Below, piece by piece: positions 37,521 to 47,593 of a stretch of 64,000 bases of DNA. How positions within the stretch are numbered: the stretch's first letter is position 1; every line of letters starts with the position of its first letter. Made by a program: the position numbers and the translations under genes. The notes below the pieces were generated by a model. It did not search any database and was not told the origin of the DNA. It worked only from the letters and a program-made list of their open reading frames with translations. The DNA comes from Iocasia fonsfrigidae (GTDB lineage Bacteria; Bacillota; Halanaerobiia; Halanaerobiales; DTU029), in the NCBI RefSeq assembly GCF_017751145.1, contig NZ_CP046640.1, positions 3,328,137 through 3,392,136 of the forward strand, given 5' to 3'.

Positions 37521-38657
37521 CTAAATTCCATATGACTCCAGTTCTTCTTTGCTTATTTTACCTTCTTCGTATCTTTTTATTAATCTACTCTCAATACTAT
37601 AATTTTTCATTACTTCTCTAAAATCATCCAAAGAAACATCTTTATTCCATTTATAGCTCATATTTTTCATCTCTTCTGCCGTAAATGGTTGATTGTCTAA
37701 CCACCACTCCTGATAAGCATTAGCTTGAGTATTAGGCAATACCAGAATAGGCACTTCAATAACAGGGGCTTGACCATCTTTATTTAATAAAGGTTTGTCT
37801 AATAAATAATTATGAAGTAATGCTACAGCAAAACCGGAGTTTATCCAGTGGGCACCATTAGCAGCTGCTACTTCTTTATTATTAAGCGCTTCTAATACTG
37901 GTGGATCCAAATCAGTTATATAAAGTCTAGCATCTATATTAGCATGTTTTTTTAATATCTGTAAAGCCCCTATACCCCAATCACCACCACTAACATATAC
38001 AGTATCAATATCTTGATTAGCTACAACTAAGTTCTCAGTAATTCCCATTGCATCAAATCTTGTAACACAACCCCAACCAACACCTAACACTTTTCCACCA
38101 TTTGTCTCAAAAGCATCGGTAAAACCTTTCACCCTGGCTTCATGGGTTGTATCTCCTCTTTTACCAGTTACAATAATAGCTTTTTTCAGATTAGATTCAA
38201 CAGCAAACTCACCAATCGGAAAACCAGCGTTGTAATCTCTTTCACCTACTGCTCCTACAAAATATGGGTTTTGTCTTAAATACTTAAGGGTTTTTTCAGT
38301 AGGTAGATGGTCATAAAGAACAAATGGAACCTGAGCTGCTCTACATTTATTAGATACCACAGGAAATAGGGTATCACTAATTCCAAAGAATACTATTCCA
38401 TCTACTCCTGAGGCAATTAAGTTTTCAACATTGGAAATAGTTTTCTCCAATTTGGCCTCATCATTAACAGCTATTGATTTCATTCCTAAATTATCTGCTG
38501 TATAGACTGCAAATCTTTCCAGAACATCTAGACAATAGAGCCCCTGCAGATAATTATTAATCCCAATTTTAAAGTCCTCAGCTAATACTCCACCTGATAT
38601 TGATATTATCAAAACACTAACAATCAATAACATAAACACTTTTCTCATTTTTTTCAT
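37521..38657 (-). CDS. Sugar ABC transporter substrate-binding protein
   Basis: 378 residues. A signal peptide is clear: MKKMRKVF, hydrophobic MLLIVSVLIISISGG, cleavage near VLAEDF. The periplasmic-binding type 1 fold is indicated by GVDGIVFFGISDTLFPVVSN, KKAIIVTGKRGDTTHEARVK and DTVYVSGGDWGIGALQILKK. No lipobox cysteine is seen, so the means of attachment to the cell surface is unclear. It heads the transporter genes, 87 bp before the first permease, and follows the GH3 gene by 100 bp. Confidence 0.92.
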   Translation of the reverse strand: MKKMRKVFMLLIVSVLIISISGGVLAEDFKIGINNYLQGLYCLDVLERFAVYTADNLGMKSIAVNDEAKLEKTISNVENLIASGVDGIVFFGISDTLFPVVSNKCRAAQVPFVLYDHLPTEKTLKYLRQNPYFVGAVGERDYNAGFPIGEFAVESNLKKAIIVTGKRGDTTHEARVKGFTDAFETNGGKVLGVGWGCVTRFDAMGITENLVVANQDIDTVYVSGGDWGIGALQILKKHANIDARLYITDLDPPVLEALNNKEVAAANGAHWINSGFAVALLHNYLLDKPLLNKDGQAPVIEVPILVLPNTQANAYQEWWLDNQPFTAEEMKNMSYKWNKDVSLDDFREVMKNYSIESRLIKRYEEGKISKEELESYGI

Positions 38658-38757
38658 TACTTAATACCTCCTATTGGGTTTTTATTATTAAGGATTACTC
38701 CTTAATCTCTAACCTAATAAATCATGTCTAATCATTGAATATTGAAAACCTGCCTTT

Positions 38758-40818
38758 TTATATATTTATTTTTGTAGCTAACAAATCCTCATTATCTGAA
38801 GAAGGTCCTGCATATATTTCATATTCTATATCTTCAATTTCCCATTTTTCAGTTTTGTCATTGTAATAAGCAAGTTCATCAATTTTAATATCACAACTAA
38901 CAGTCTTTGTCTCTTGGGGTGCCAGAACAATTTTCTTAAACCCTTTTAGCAATTTTAAAGGTCTATCTACTTTAGAGTTACTAAAGCCAACATAGTATTG
39001 AACTACCTCTTCACCTTCGATATCTCCTTGGTTTTTCACATCAATATTTACTGTAATAACCTCATTTTTAAGCTCTGTCTGTAGGTTGTCATAACTATAA
39101 CTTGTATAACTAATACCATATCCAAATGGAAATGCTGGCTTATATTTTTCTTTATCAAATAATGTATAGCCATGATAATAACCATAATTAATTTCTTCTG
39201 CATCTTTATCAAAGAATGGTAATTCTTCCTCAGAAGAAGGAATCGTAAAGGGCAGCTTTCCACTGGGATTTACCTCTCCAAATAGTATTCTCGCTAAAGC
39301 ATTACCACCTTCCATACCAGAGTACCAGGCTATTAAAATGGCTGCTGCTCTTTCTTTCCATTCTTCCATCATAATTACACTACCACCTGTCAAGACTACA
39401 ATGCTGTTTTCATTTTCATTTATAGCTGTATCCAGTATCTCATATTCTTCTTCAGCAATAGTAAGACTATCTCTATCTCCACCATTATTGGCATCACCAA
39501 AATCTTCGAGGTATTCTCCTTCATCCCCAGTTCTATTACCTGTTATAACAATTACAAGATCTGCAGCTGAAGCTACTCTGGCCACCTCTTTTAAATCAGA
39601 GCCATCCTGATAATTAATTTTAATATCTCTACCTACCAGATTTTTTATCCCCTCTAATGGTGTAACAGTATATTCATTTCTAACATTACTACTCCCTCTA
39701 TCTCCAGTATTAGGTGTATTTGCCAGGCTACCAATTACAGCTACTTTTTTTACTTCATCAGTATTAATTGGCAAAATATTATTTTGATTCTTTAAGAGTA
39801 CCATACTTTTTTCTGCTGACTCACGTGCTAACCCTCTATGTTCTTTACAGGCCACCATAGATATATCATAATTTTGTTTATCTTCAGCAGTAATAAACTT
39901 TAATTTTTGACGTATTATTCGTAAAACTGCATTATCTATAACTTCTTCATCAATCTTTTTCTCTTCTACTAATTTTTTTAGTTTATCTCCATAATGCATA
40001 GTAAAGGGCATCTCGATATCAATACCTGCTTTAGCGGCTTTTTCCCCATCATACATACCAAATACAAAGTCAGTTATTACAAAACCATCAAAATTCCAAT
40101 CTTCTTTAAGTACTTTGCTCAATAGGTATTCATTATGACCACAGTATTTACCCCTGACCTTGTTATAAGCACTCATCACAGAGCCTGCACCTTCATCTAT
40201 ACAGCGTTTGAAATGAGGTAAATATACTTCCCTTAAGGTTCGCTCATCAAGGTTAACATCCACTTTAAAGCGAGCATTTTCCATACTATTAACAGCAAAA
40301 TGTTTTATACAGGCTATAACATTATGTGATTGAATTCCTCTTACCTGAGCTGAGCCAAACTCACCTAAAAGAAAAGGATCTTCACCAAAAGTTTCCTGAG
40401 CTCTTCCCCAGGCAGGATGTCTTAATAAATTTATACATACACCTCCATAGTAGTTAGCCCCCTGTGCTCTTGCTTCTATCCCCATTACATCAGCAATGCG
40501 TTCTTCTAAACCAATATCCCAGCTGGCAGCCCTTGCCATAGACACGGGAAAACAGGTTGAATTTCCTATAACAATCCCCCGTGGACCATCTGTAAATGCA
40601 ATTGGGGGAATACCCAATTCTTCATCTTGCCCGGCATAATAAGGTTCTAGATTATATCCATTTTCCATCATATTATCCACAGCTTCTTTTGTATAGAAGC
40701 TATCACCAGACATCTGATTGACTTTTTGTTCGAGAGTCATTTTTGCAAGTATTTTTCTAGCCAATTTATTAATTTCATCTTCAGTTCTCTTTTGCCTCTG
40801 CCATATTTTAACTGTCAT
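38758..40818 (-). CDS. Glycoside hydrolase family 3 beta-glycosidase
   Basis: 686 residues, no signal peptide, so cytoplasmic. The GH3 N-terminal barrel has PPIAFTDGPRGI, KHFAVN (172-177) and the likely nucleophile Asp250 in GFVITDFVFGMYDG. The alpha/beta sandwich (about 325-560) and a C-terminal fibronectin-III-like domain (from about 590, KNQGDIEGEEVVQYYVGF) follow. Beta-glucosidase and beta-xylosidase are both possible. It probably hydrolyses short oligosaccharides imported by the transporter; the AraC-GH39 gene upstream points to xylo- or related sugars. Confidence 0.9.
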   Translation of the reverse strand: MTVKIWQRQKRTEDEINKLARKILAKMTLEQKVNQMSGDSFYTKEAVDNMMENGYNLEPYYAGQDEELGIPPIAFTDGPRGIVIGNSTCFPVSMARAASWDIGLEERIADVMGIEARAQGANYYGGVCINLLRHPAWGRAQETFGEDPFLLGEFGSAQVRGIQSHNVIACIKHFAVNSMENARFKVDVNLDERTLREVYLPHFKRCIDEGAGSVMSAYNKVRGKYCGHNEYLLSKVLKEDWNFDGFVITDFVFGMYDGEKAAKAGIDIEMPFTMHYGDKLKKLVEEKKIDEEVIDNAVLRIIRQKLKFITAEDKQNYDISMVACKEHRGLARESAEKSMVLLKNQNNILPINTDEVKKVAVIGSLANTPNTGDRGSSNVRNEYTVTPLEGIKNLVGRDIKINYQDGSDLKEVARVASAADLVIVITGNRTGDEGEYLEDFGDANNGGDRDSLTIAEEEYEILDTAINENENSIVVLTGGSVIMMEEWKERAAAILIAWYSGMEGGNALARILFGEVNPSGKLPFTIPSSEEELPFFDKDAEEINYGYYHGYTLFDKEKYKPAFPFGYGISYTSYSYDNLQTELKNEVITVNIDVKNQGDIEGEEVVQYYVGFSNSKVDRPLKLLKGFKKIVLAPQETKTVSCDIKIDELAYYNDKTEKWEIEDIEYEIYAGPSSDNEDLLATKINI

Positions 40819-40949
40819 ATTACCTCTCCCCCTTTTCTCTTTATCTTATAATTTATTATAAAATAAAAAAAATTACGAATCTCTCCTTTTTTTCACTACT
40901 TTTTTTTACGTGTTTAGACAATTTTTTTAAAAATTTTTTAAATAAAGAA

Positions 40950-40992
40950 AAAACCGAAAAATCACTAAAAAGTATTGGTGATTTTTCAGTTT
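40950..40992 (-). terminator. Terminator after the AraC-GH39 gene
   Basis: GAAAAATCAC and GTGATTTTTC pair over 10 bp with a 12-nt loop, extended by A/T pairs and ending in T on the minus strand; about 30 bp past the stop. Confidence 0.75.
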
Positions 40993-41021
40993 TTTCTTTA
41001 AGCCAAATACATATTTAGCTA

Positions 41022-43493
41022 TTATATTTCATATATCTTATTCAACACTATCAATTCTATTCCATGAACCGGTATTTCTGTTTTTACGGTATATTCTTTT
41101 TCACAATCAACTCTTTCTATCTTCATCTTGGGATATGATTTTATTTTTAAATATTTAATTTCCTCATCATTTAATTCATAGGGGCAACCAAGTTCAACCC
41201 ACTCATCAAAAGCAGAACCATCCTCCCTATTCAAATAATAATGTCTAAGCTTATATTTTCCCTTTAAACCTTTGATATTAAGATTTAACTTCATATCGTC
41301 CTTTCTCTCAAATACTTTATATCTATTTTTTTTTGAGATCTGATTAATTTTACTATTCCCCTTCATATATATATTATTAAGATAGGAATAATTATAGACA
41401 AGTATCTGAATATCGGAACTTTTTTTGGTAACTATATAATAATCACCTTGCTCAACTACTGTGCTACCTAATTTTGAAAGGAGCCAAAAAGCATAATATG
41501 ATGGTTTTTTAATCCCCTCTGTATTTACCAGACCACTTCCACCAAAAAAAGGTCCTTCATCTATCGGCCACTCATATAAAACATCAGATAAAGAAAGAAA
41601 ACCCATTCCTTCAACCTTTTTGCCTGCTTTAAGAGCAGTATCAACAACATAAGTGGCCATAAATGCTGTATCATGGACATATTCTTTAACATCCCAGCTC
41701 ATATTCCACCTGACTATCATAAATTCAGCATGTGGATAAAAATCTTTTAACAAATCTTTTGTTTCTGCAGCTGTATCTACTGTATGCATTTTATCAGAAT
41801 AGCCAAACCAGACACTTAAAAGGGTATTATCATCAAAAAAATCAGACTTATTAAAATCTAAATCCTTTTCATTTAAAATCCGATTATGATAGATATTAGC
41901 ATTGTAAAAATCTATTGGGACATTGTTCTCCTGACAGAATTGCAAAAAATTTCTTGATTTTCTGTATCCATGATAATAATTTTCTGAAGCTGGGCCAATC
42001 TTAATAGATTTAGATATTTTTTTTATTTCTTCAGCAGTTTGCTTATAAAAAAGAAAATACTCTTCATCTGTCCCATCCCAGTGGAGATTGTAGAAAGAAA
42101 ACTCACCCCATATCTGAAAATACCATTTTTCAATACTGTCCATTCCATACCTATTGATACAGTGAATAAAAAAAGAATAAACAAGATCAAGCCACTGTTC
42201 TATTTTTTTAGGAGGAGAGGCATTAGCCCTATAATGAAAGACCTTTTTATTTGTTTTAGCCAGTACATCAGGCATAAAACTAAGACAGACAAAGGGTTTA
42301 AGTTTTAATTCAAACATAAAATCAAAAACCTTATCTACGAACTTCCAATTATAATAAATATCTCCATTCTCGTCTAGTTTACATACCTCCATCTCATCAT
42401 TAAATATACCCTCAAATCTTAAATATTCAAAACCAATATCTTTCTGCATTTCTATAATCTGGACTTGAACATTTGAATCTAAAATTGTATATACTGAACC
42501 AATGTTTATTATTTTCTGCCATGATTTTTTCAGTATACCGCTAGTATTATCGATATTAACAGTAATTTCTTTCTCTAAAGCCTCTTCCTTGTTATCCTGA
42601 ATAAGCTGACCTTGATCTAAATATGTCTTGACTTTTCTGTGTACATAAAGACCCTCATCCTCCTGATCATTATTTGTCTGTCTATATAAATTTCTATATT
42701 CACCAGGAGTACAGTTATAATAACGATGAAATGCCCTATAAAAACTTTTTAGGCTGGAAAATCCGTTATTATAGGCAATGTCGCTAATATTTTCATTTTT
42801 ATATAGTATCGACTTCATTGCATTATACAATCTAACTATATCTACGTAGTCCTTAAAATTTATGCCAACAAAATCTTTAAATTTTTCAGATAAATACGAT
42901 GTGTTATAATGTTTTTCTTCAGCAATATTTTTTAAGGTTATTTTATTCATATAATTGCCTTTAATGTGCTCAATCATCTCGTTAATAATGATATACTTGC
43001 TATTTTCAAATTTACTAAGCTGGGATTCGCCCTGATCAATAGTAAAATTATCTTCTATATATTTTAACATCTTTATAAGGTTATTATTTATATTATCCAG
43101 CATTTCTATTGTCTTTTTATTGTAAATATCTATCATTCTACTAAATAAAAATCGAATCAGTTCATATCTCTGCTGTTTTTCATTAGAAGAATTTAATAAA
43201 AAATGTTTATTATTAAAGTTAGCTATATATTCCTGACAGAAACTCTTTTCTATTTCCATTACCAAAAACTTATGATCATCACCTGTATTTAATCTATGAT
43301 TACTAAAACTATTAACTAATAATAAATCATCATTGTAAAGCATAATCTTTTTATTTTCAACCTGTACAAATAATTCCCCATCAAGGACCCAGATTAATTC
43401 TAGTCCATCATGGAGATGAAACTTATTTCTGGGAGAATTAACAAATATCTTAATAGGCAGACCATAATCGTAATTAATACATTGAAAGTTCAT
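41022..43493 (-). CDS. AraC-type regulator fused to a GH39-like domain
   Basis: 823 residues. Residues 1-95 form an AraC-type cupin sensor (HLHDGLELIWVLDGELFVQV). Residues about 172-275 hold the two AraC HTHs (LKNIAEEKHYNTSYLSEKFK, ISDIAYNNGFSSLKSFYRAF). From about 320 to 790 the protein resembles GH39 beta-xylosidase-type barrels (FQIWGEFSFYNLHWDGTDEE, MGFLSLSDVLYEWPIDEGPF). In the FQIWGEFS segment the acid/base position, usually NEP, reads GEF, so the catalytic Glu is present but its context is altered; sugar sensing rather than hydrolysis is possible. It probably controls the downstream GH3-transporter genes. Confidence 0.85.
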   Translation of the reverse strand: MNFQCINYDYGLPIKIFVNSPRNKFHLHDGLELIWVLDGELFVQVENKKIMLYNDDLLLVNSFSNHRLNTGDDHKFLVMEIEKSFCQEYIANFNNKHFLLNSSNEKQQRYELIRFLFSRMIDIYNKKTIEMLDNINNNLIKMLKYIEDNFTIDQGESQLSKFENSKYIIINEMIEHIKGNYMNKITLKNIAEEKHYNTSYLSEKFKDFVGINFKDYVDIVRLYNAMKSILYKNENISDIAYNNGFSSLKSFYRAFHRYYNCTPGEYRNLYRQTNNDQEDEGLYVHRKVKTYLDQGQLIQDNKEEALEKEITVNIDNTSGILKKSWQKIINIGSVYTILDSNVQVQIIEMQKDIGFEYLRFEGIFNDEMEVCKLDENGDIYYNWKFVDKVFDFMFELKLKPFVCLSFMPDVLAKTNKKVFHYRANASPPKKIEQWLDLVYSFFIHCINRYGMDSIEKWYFQIWGEFSFYNLHWDGTDEEYFLFYKQTAEEIKKISKSIKIGPASENYYHGYRKSRNFLQFCQENNVPIDFYNANIYHNRILNEKDLDFNKSDFFDDNTLLSVWFGYSDKMHTVDTAAETKDLLKDFYPHAEFMIVRWNMSWDVKEYVHDTAFMATYVVDTALKAGKKVEGMGFLSLSDVLYEWPIDEGPFFGGSGLVNTEGIKKPSYYAFWLLSKLGSTVVEQGDYYIVTKKSSDIQILVYNYSYLNNIYMKGNSKINQISKKNRYKVFERKDDMKLNLNIKGLKGKYKLRHYYLNREDGSAFDEWVELGCPYELNDEEIKYLKIKSYPKMKIERVDCEKEYTVKTEIPVHGIELIVLNKIYEI

Positions 43494-43839
43494 TATAATC
43501 TCTCCCTCTTTAGGTTCTTAAAATAAAAAATTCAACGAATATACTTAATCCTGATCTATGACTTAAATATTACTTAAATAAGCAAAAAAACAAAACTATT
43601 ATCAATATTCGACAATATTCCTGAATATCCTTCAAGTTGACAGCTATCTCTTTTGTTAAAATAATACCATTATACCTATTATTATTTTTATAAACTATGT
43701 GTTTTCCAGATTTACATCAAATTTAAAAAGGAATTTTAATAAAAATTAAAAAATAAGATATATCAGGTAACTCAAATATAAATTTCAAATTCAATATTAT
43801 AACAACAACAATAATAATAATTACTAAATAATAGGTAAA
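43494..43839. other. AT-rich intergenic region upstream of the AraC-GH39 gene
   Basis: About 345 bp of very AT-rich DNA with no coding signal. It should contain the promoter of the AraC-GH39 gene. I see no convincing paired -35/-10 and no repeat of the A-D families. Confidence 0.6.
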
Positions 43840-43872
43840 AAGCCCTGGAGAAAATTAAAAAATCCAAGGCTT
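43840..43872 (-). terminator. Terminator after metH
   Basis: On the minus strand AAGCCTTGGA and TCCAGGGCTT pair (one mismatch) around a 13-nt A/T loop, followed by TTTACC. Confidence 0.7.
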
Positions 43873-43958
43873 AATTTATATTATAAGATCTTAAAATAAA
43901 CATCTTGCATCCTATCTGACATTTTAGCCAAGCAAACATTAAACATATCCAATACAAT

Positions 43959-46400
43959 CTAGTTCCTCTTATTACTATCCCCTCTCCTCAAATAACTATT
44001 TATCTTCCTCACTCCATCAAGGGCATCTTCGGCATAAAGGTCAGCACCAATTTCATCTGCATATTCCTGGCTTGTCACTGCACCACCAATAATTACAGCA
44101 CCTTTAAAGTCTTTCTTTTTCAGCAGTGAGACAACATGCCTCATTTCCTCCATAGTAGTAGTCATTAAGGCACTGAGCCCTACCAGATCAACATCATATT
44201 CAAATGCCTTCTCTACAATTAGTTCTGTAGCAACATTGGCCCCTAGATCAATGACCTCTAGGCCATGGTTAGCGAAAATAGTCTTTACTATATTCTTACC
44301 GATATCATGCATATCACCTTTAACTGTTGCCAGTAAAACCAGGGCCTTTTTCCCTACCTCTGTATCACTCCCCAGTAGCCCTTTCAGGTAATCAAAAGCA
44401 GCCTGAACTGTCTCGGCACTTCTTAATAACTGGGGCAAAAAATACGTACCCTGATCATATAGCACACCAACCTCTTCAATTCCAGGGATCAGTGCTTCAT
44501 CTATTACCTGCTGGGGCTTAGTCCCTTCCTCAACCGCCTGCTCGGTATAAGCAACAATATCATCTTTATTACCCTCTATAATTATACCATGAATTTGCTT
44601 TAAAATACCTGTTTTCTTATCTTTTGACTTTTTTTTACAATCTTTATCCTCGTTTCCTTTATTGACACTATACCAACTAATAAATTCTCGACCATCTTCA
44701 TCACGACTGGTAAGCAAATTAGCAGCCCTGATAATATGATATATTCTCTCATTAAAGGGATTAATAATCGGCAAATCAAGTCCTGCCCCAAGGGCCATTG
44801 TTAAAAAGGTTTCATTAATTAACTCCCGGCCGGGCAATCCGTGTGAAACATTACTGATGCCCAGGGTTGTCTTTACCCCAAATAGCTCTTTCACCTCAGC
44901 CAGGGCTTTAACAGCTATAAGGACCTCTTTTTGTTTAGCACCTGCTGTCAAAGCTAAAGTATCAATTACTATATTACTCCTTTTAATACCATACTCCTCT
45001 GCTGCCTCAATAATCCTTTTAGCTATAGCAATTCTACCATCAACCGTTGCTGGTATACCCTTTTCATCAAGTGTTAAACCAATAAGAGCAGCACCATATT
45101 TTTTAGCCAGAGGCATAATAGCTTCAAGAGATTTTAGCTCACCATTTACTGAATTTATCAGAGCCTTACCAGTATACTCCTGTAGAGCCTTTTCCAGTAC
45201 ATCAGGGCTATTTGAATCCAACACCAAGGGAACATCAACCTCAAGCTGTAATTCCTGAACAAGCCTGCCCATTACCTCTTTTTTATCAATCCCAGAAATA
45301 CCAATATTAACATCAAGTAGGTTAGCACCGGCAATCACCTGTTTTTTGGCCAGGTCTTTTAAATACTTCCAATCCCTGTTCCGCAGGGCAGTTTTAAGGT
45401 CATCTCTACCAGTAGGATTTAGCTTTTCCCCAATAAGCTGTACTGCTTGCTGATCTGATACTTCAATATGTTTATGATTACTGCTAAGAAATAAACTTGG
45501 TTTTTCACCATTTTTATTTTCCACAATAGTCTTTTTAGCCGCCTCTTTAATCGCCGATATATATGCAGGTGTAGTACCACAACAACCACCTATTAATCTA
45601 ACATTATATGTCAGCAATTCATTAATCCTTAGACTATAGTCTTCAGCACTTTGGGGATAAAAAGTCTGATTATCCTTCATTACTGGTAATCCTGCATTAG
45701 CAAAAACACTAAGGGGTAGTTCAGTAACTGCTGACATCTTTTTTACTATCGGTATAGCCTCATCAAGGCCAGCTACACAGTTCACCCCAACCATATCTAC
45801 ACCAAGCCCATCAAGGACAATTGCTACCAGTTCCGGTGTACTCCCGGTAAGGGTAAGTCCCCGCTCTGTATAGGTCATCTGGGCCACAAGTGGAATCTGG
45901 TATTCCCGGGCCGCAACCACCGCTGCCCTCATTTCCTTCAAGTCACTCATTGTTTCTATACATATCAGATCAACACCAGCTTCAACTAAATACCCTATTT
46001 GTTCTGAAAATACCCCTCTAGCTGTAGAAAAACTAAGTTCTCCATGAGGCTCCATCAGTTTCCCAGTCGGACCAACAGAACCAGCTACCAGAATATCATC
46101 CCCTATACCCCTGGCTATCTTGACCGCTTTCTTATTTATCTCTTCGATCCTATCTTCTAAACCTTCCAGGGCTAATTTTAAACGGTTAGCCCCAAAGGTA
46201 TTGGTCTCAATCAATTCAGCTCCGGCAGTAGCATATTCCTGATGAATCCTGGCTATTTCAGCTGGGTTTTCCAACATAAATAATTCCGGTGGATTAATCT
46301 GTTGGCATTTAGAATTCTGGATCATAGTCCCCATAGCCCCATCACCAACAATAATCTCCTCTTGTATTAAATCTATAAACTTATTCTCTACCAACTGCAT
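43959..46400 (-). CDS. metH: Cobalamin-dependent methionine synthase without reactivation domain
   Basis: 813 residues. Domains: homocysteine methyltransferase (1-300; zinc cysteines in GVNCVAGL and GGCCGTTPAYI), pterin-binding methyl-THF domain (about 315-570, IGEKLNPTGRDDLKTAL), B12-binding cap (about 600-680) and cobalamin-binding domain (about 690-805, VKGDMHDIGKNIVKTIF with the cobalt-ligand His). The C-terminal AdoMet reactivation domain of the roughly 1200-residue E. coli enzyme is absent, so a separate reductase must repair oxidised cobalamin. It is last in the SAM-riboswitch operon, 50 bp after the UPF0280 gene. Confidence 0.95.
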   Translation of the reverse strand: MQLVENKFIDLIQEEIIVGDGAMGTMIQNSKCQQINPPELFMLENPAEIARIHQEYATAGAELIETNTFGANRLKLALEGLEDRIEEINKKAVKIARGIGDDILVAGSVGPTGKLMEPHGELSFSTARGVFSEQIGYLVEAGVDLICIETMSDLKEMRAAVVAAREYQIPLVAQMTYTERGLTLTGSTPELVAIVLDGLGVDMVGVNCVAGLDEAIPIVKKMSAVTELPLSVFANAGLPVMKDNQTFYPQSAEDYSLRINELLTYNVRLIGGCCGTTPAYISAIKEAAKKTIVENKNGEKPSLFLSSNHKHIEVSDQQAVQLIGEKLNPTGRDDLKTALRNRDWKYLKDLAKKQVIAGANLLDVNIGISGIDKKEVMGRLVQELQLEVDVPLVLDSNSPDVLEKALQEYTGKALINSVNGELKSLEAIMPLAKKYGAALIGLTLDEKGIPATVDGRIAIAKRIIEAAEEYGIKRSNIVIDTLALTAGAKQKEVLIAVKALAEVKELFGVKTTLGISNVSHGLPGRELINETFLTMALGAGLDLPIINPFNERIYHIIRAANLLTSRDEDGREFISWYSVNKGNEDKDCKKKSKDKKTGILKQIHGIIIEGNKDDIVAYTEQAVEEGTKPQQVIDEALIPGIEEVGVLYDQGTYFLPQLLRSAETVQAAFDYLKGLLGSDTEVGKKALVLLATVKGDMHDIGKNIVKTIFANHGLEVIDLGANVATELIVEKAFEYDVDLVGLSALMTTTMEEMRHVVSLLKKKDFKGAVIIGGAVTSQEYADEIGADLYAEDALDGVRKINSYLRRGDSNKRN

Positions 46401-46449
46401 TAGATATCACCCCTGACTAAAATATTTAAATAAATTTCATACTATAGTT

Positions 46450-47172
46450 TTATCGCTTTATTAATTCAATATCCCCCCATACACCTAACTGGTCATCCAT
46501 CATAATAACAGCAGCTATAATACCTTCAATTCCCTTTAACCAATTAATTGTCTCTGCTATATCATCCCTGTTTTTTACGCGATTACAAGCAGCTGTGGCA
46601 GCTGCATCAGCCAATATAGTTGAAGAGCTTACTACTGTAACAGCATCTGCTTTACCCTTACTAAAAGAAGGCCCTAATCTCCCGGATGAAGTACAGATAC
46701 CTAGAGGCTTTTGCCTGGGAAACACCTTAATAGCCAGTTTATCACTGAAGGGGGAGCCTTTACCAGCATAAAGTCCTATCCTAGAATCCTCATTGAGGGA
46801 TAAAAAAATGTCTCCACCATTTTCAACTATGACCTCATCTGTATAATCTAATAAATAACAACCAATCCTTTCAGCAAACAAACCAGCAATACCAGCCATT
46901 GGCCCTACCCCTACCCTGGCAGACATTTCAGCCATAACTTTTACTTCATCAGGGGCATTACCATATATGTCAAGAGGAACAAAACTACTGAGAAAAGCAG
47001 GATGACTATTAATATAATAATCAAGACTTTTTCTTAGCCTTCTTACTTCCTCATATGTTTCTTCTACCAGTTTTTTGGGGGCATATATCAAGAGATCAGT
47101 CTCCTGATAAGATACTGTAAATTTTTTATATCTATTACTAGTCCATTCCCTATAAAAACGCGGCTCATACAT
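46450..47172 (-). CDS. UPF0280 family protein (homocysteine synthesis-associated)
   Basis: 240 residues from the ATG at 47172 (start MYEPRFYREWTSNRYKKF), with GGGTGAG upstream; the frame to 47187 overlaps the previous gene. The sequence matches the UPF0280/COG2122 family, distantly ApbE-like (GVGPMAGIAGLFAERIGCYL, VENGGDIFLSL, CTSSGRLGPSFSKGKADAVT). Genetic work in methanogens links this family with DUF39 and NIL-ferredoxin proteins in sulfide-dependent homocysteine synthesis (established for those organisms, inference here). Its operon place supports that. Confidence 0.85.
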   Translation of the reverse strand: MYEPRFYREWTSNRYKKFTVSYQETDLLIYAPKKLVEETYEEVRRLRKSLDYYINSHPAFLSSFVPLDIYGNAPDEVKVMAEMSARVGVGPMAGIAGLFAERIGCYLLDYTDEVIVENGGDIFLSLNEDSRIGLYAGKGSPFSDKLAIKVFPRQKPLGICTSSGRLGPSFSKGKADAVTVVSSSTILADAAATAACNRVKNRDDIAETINWLKGIEGIIAAVIMMDDQLGVWGDIELIKR

Positions 47173-47179
47173 TAAAAAC

Positions 47180-47593
47180 TCACCCAAGCTCCAGGGAAAG
47201 GGCCTTCATTGAACAGGCAGATAAGCACATTTCACATAATAAACACTTATCCTGATCAACTATTAATTCCCAGCTTTCTTGATCCATAAGCAGAGCACCA
47301 CTCCTGCATACCCCTGTACAGGCCCCACAATTAATACACCTATCCTGATTATAACTAATACTCTTTTCCAAAAAATCAACCATTACACCCTCTGACTGCA
47401 AGTATTTAATACTCTTTTTAATAGATTCCTCGTTTTTACCTCTTATATCAAGCACCATATGGCCTTCTTCATCAGGCAAAACCCTGGCCTGAAAAACATT
47501 AATAATTACATCATATTTTTTAATTAAATTATAGGTTACTGGCTTACCGACAATTTCAGGGCCAAAAACCAACTTTAATCTTTTTTTACACAT
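47180..47593 (-). CDS. NIL domain ferredoxin of homocysteine synthesis
   Basis: 137 residues. N-terminal NIL domain (1-75, LKLVFGPEIVGKPVTYNLIK) and C-terminal 2x[4Fe-4S] ferredoxin (CINCGACTGVC, CLLCEMCLSAC). It overlaps the DUF39 stop by 8 bp. In methanogens the equivalent pair (MA1821/MA1822 type) reduces sulfur onto aspartate semialdehyde to give homocysteine; the ferredoxin would supply electrons. Confidence 0.9.
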   Translation of the reverse strand: MCKKRLKLVFGPEIVGKPVTYNLIKKYDVIINVFQARVLPDEEGHMVLDIRGKNEESIKKSIKYLQSEGVMVDFLEKSISYNQDRCINCGACTGVCRSGALLMDQESWELIVDQDKCLLCEMCLSACSMKALSLELG

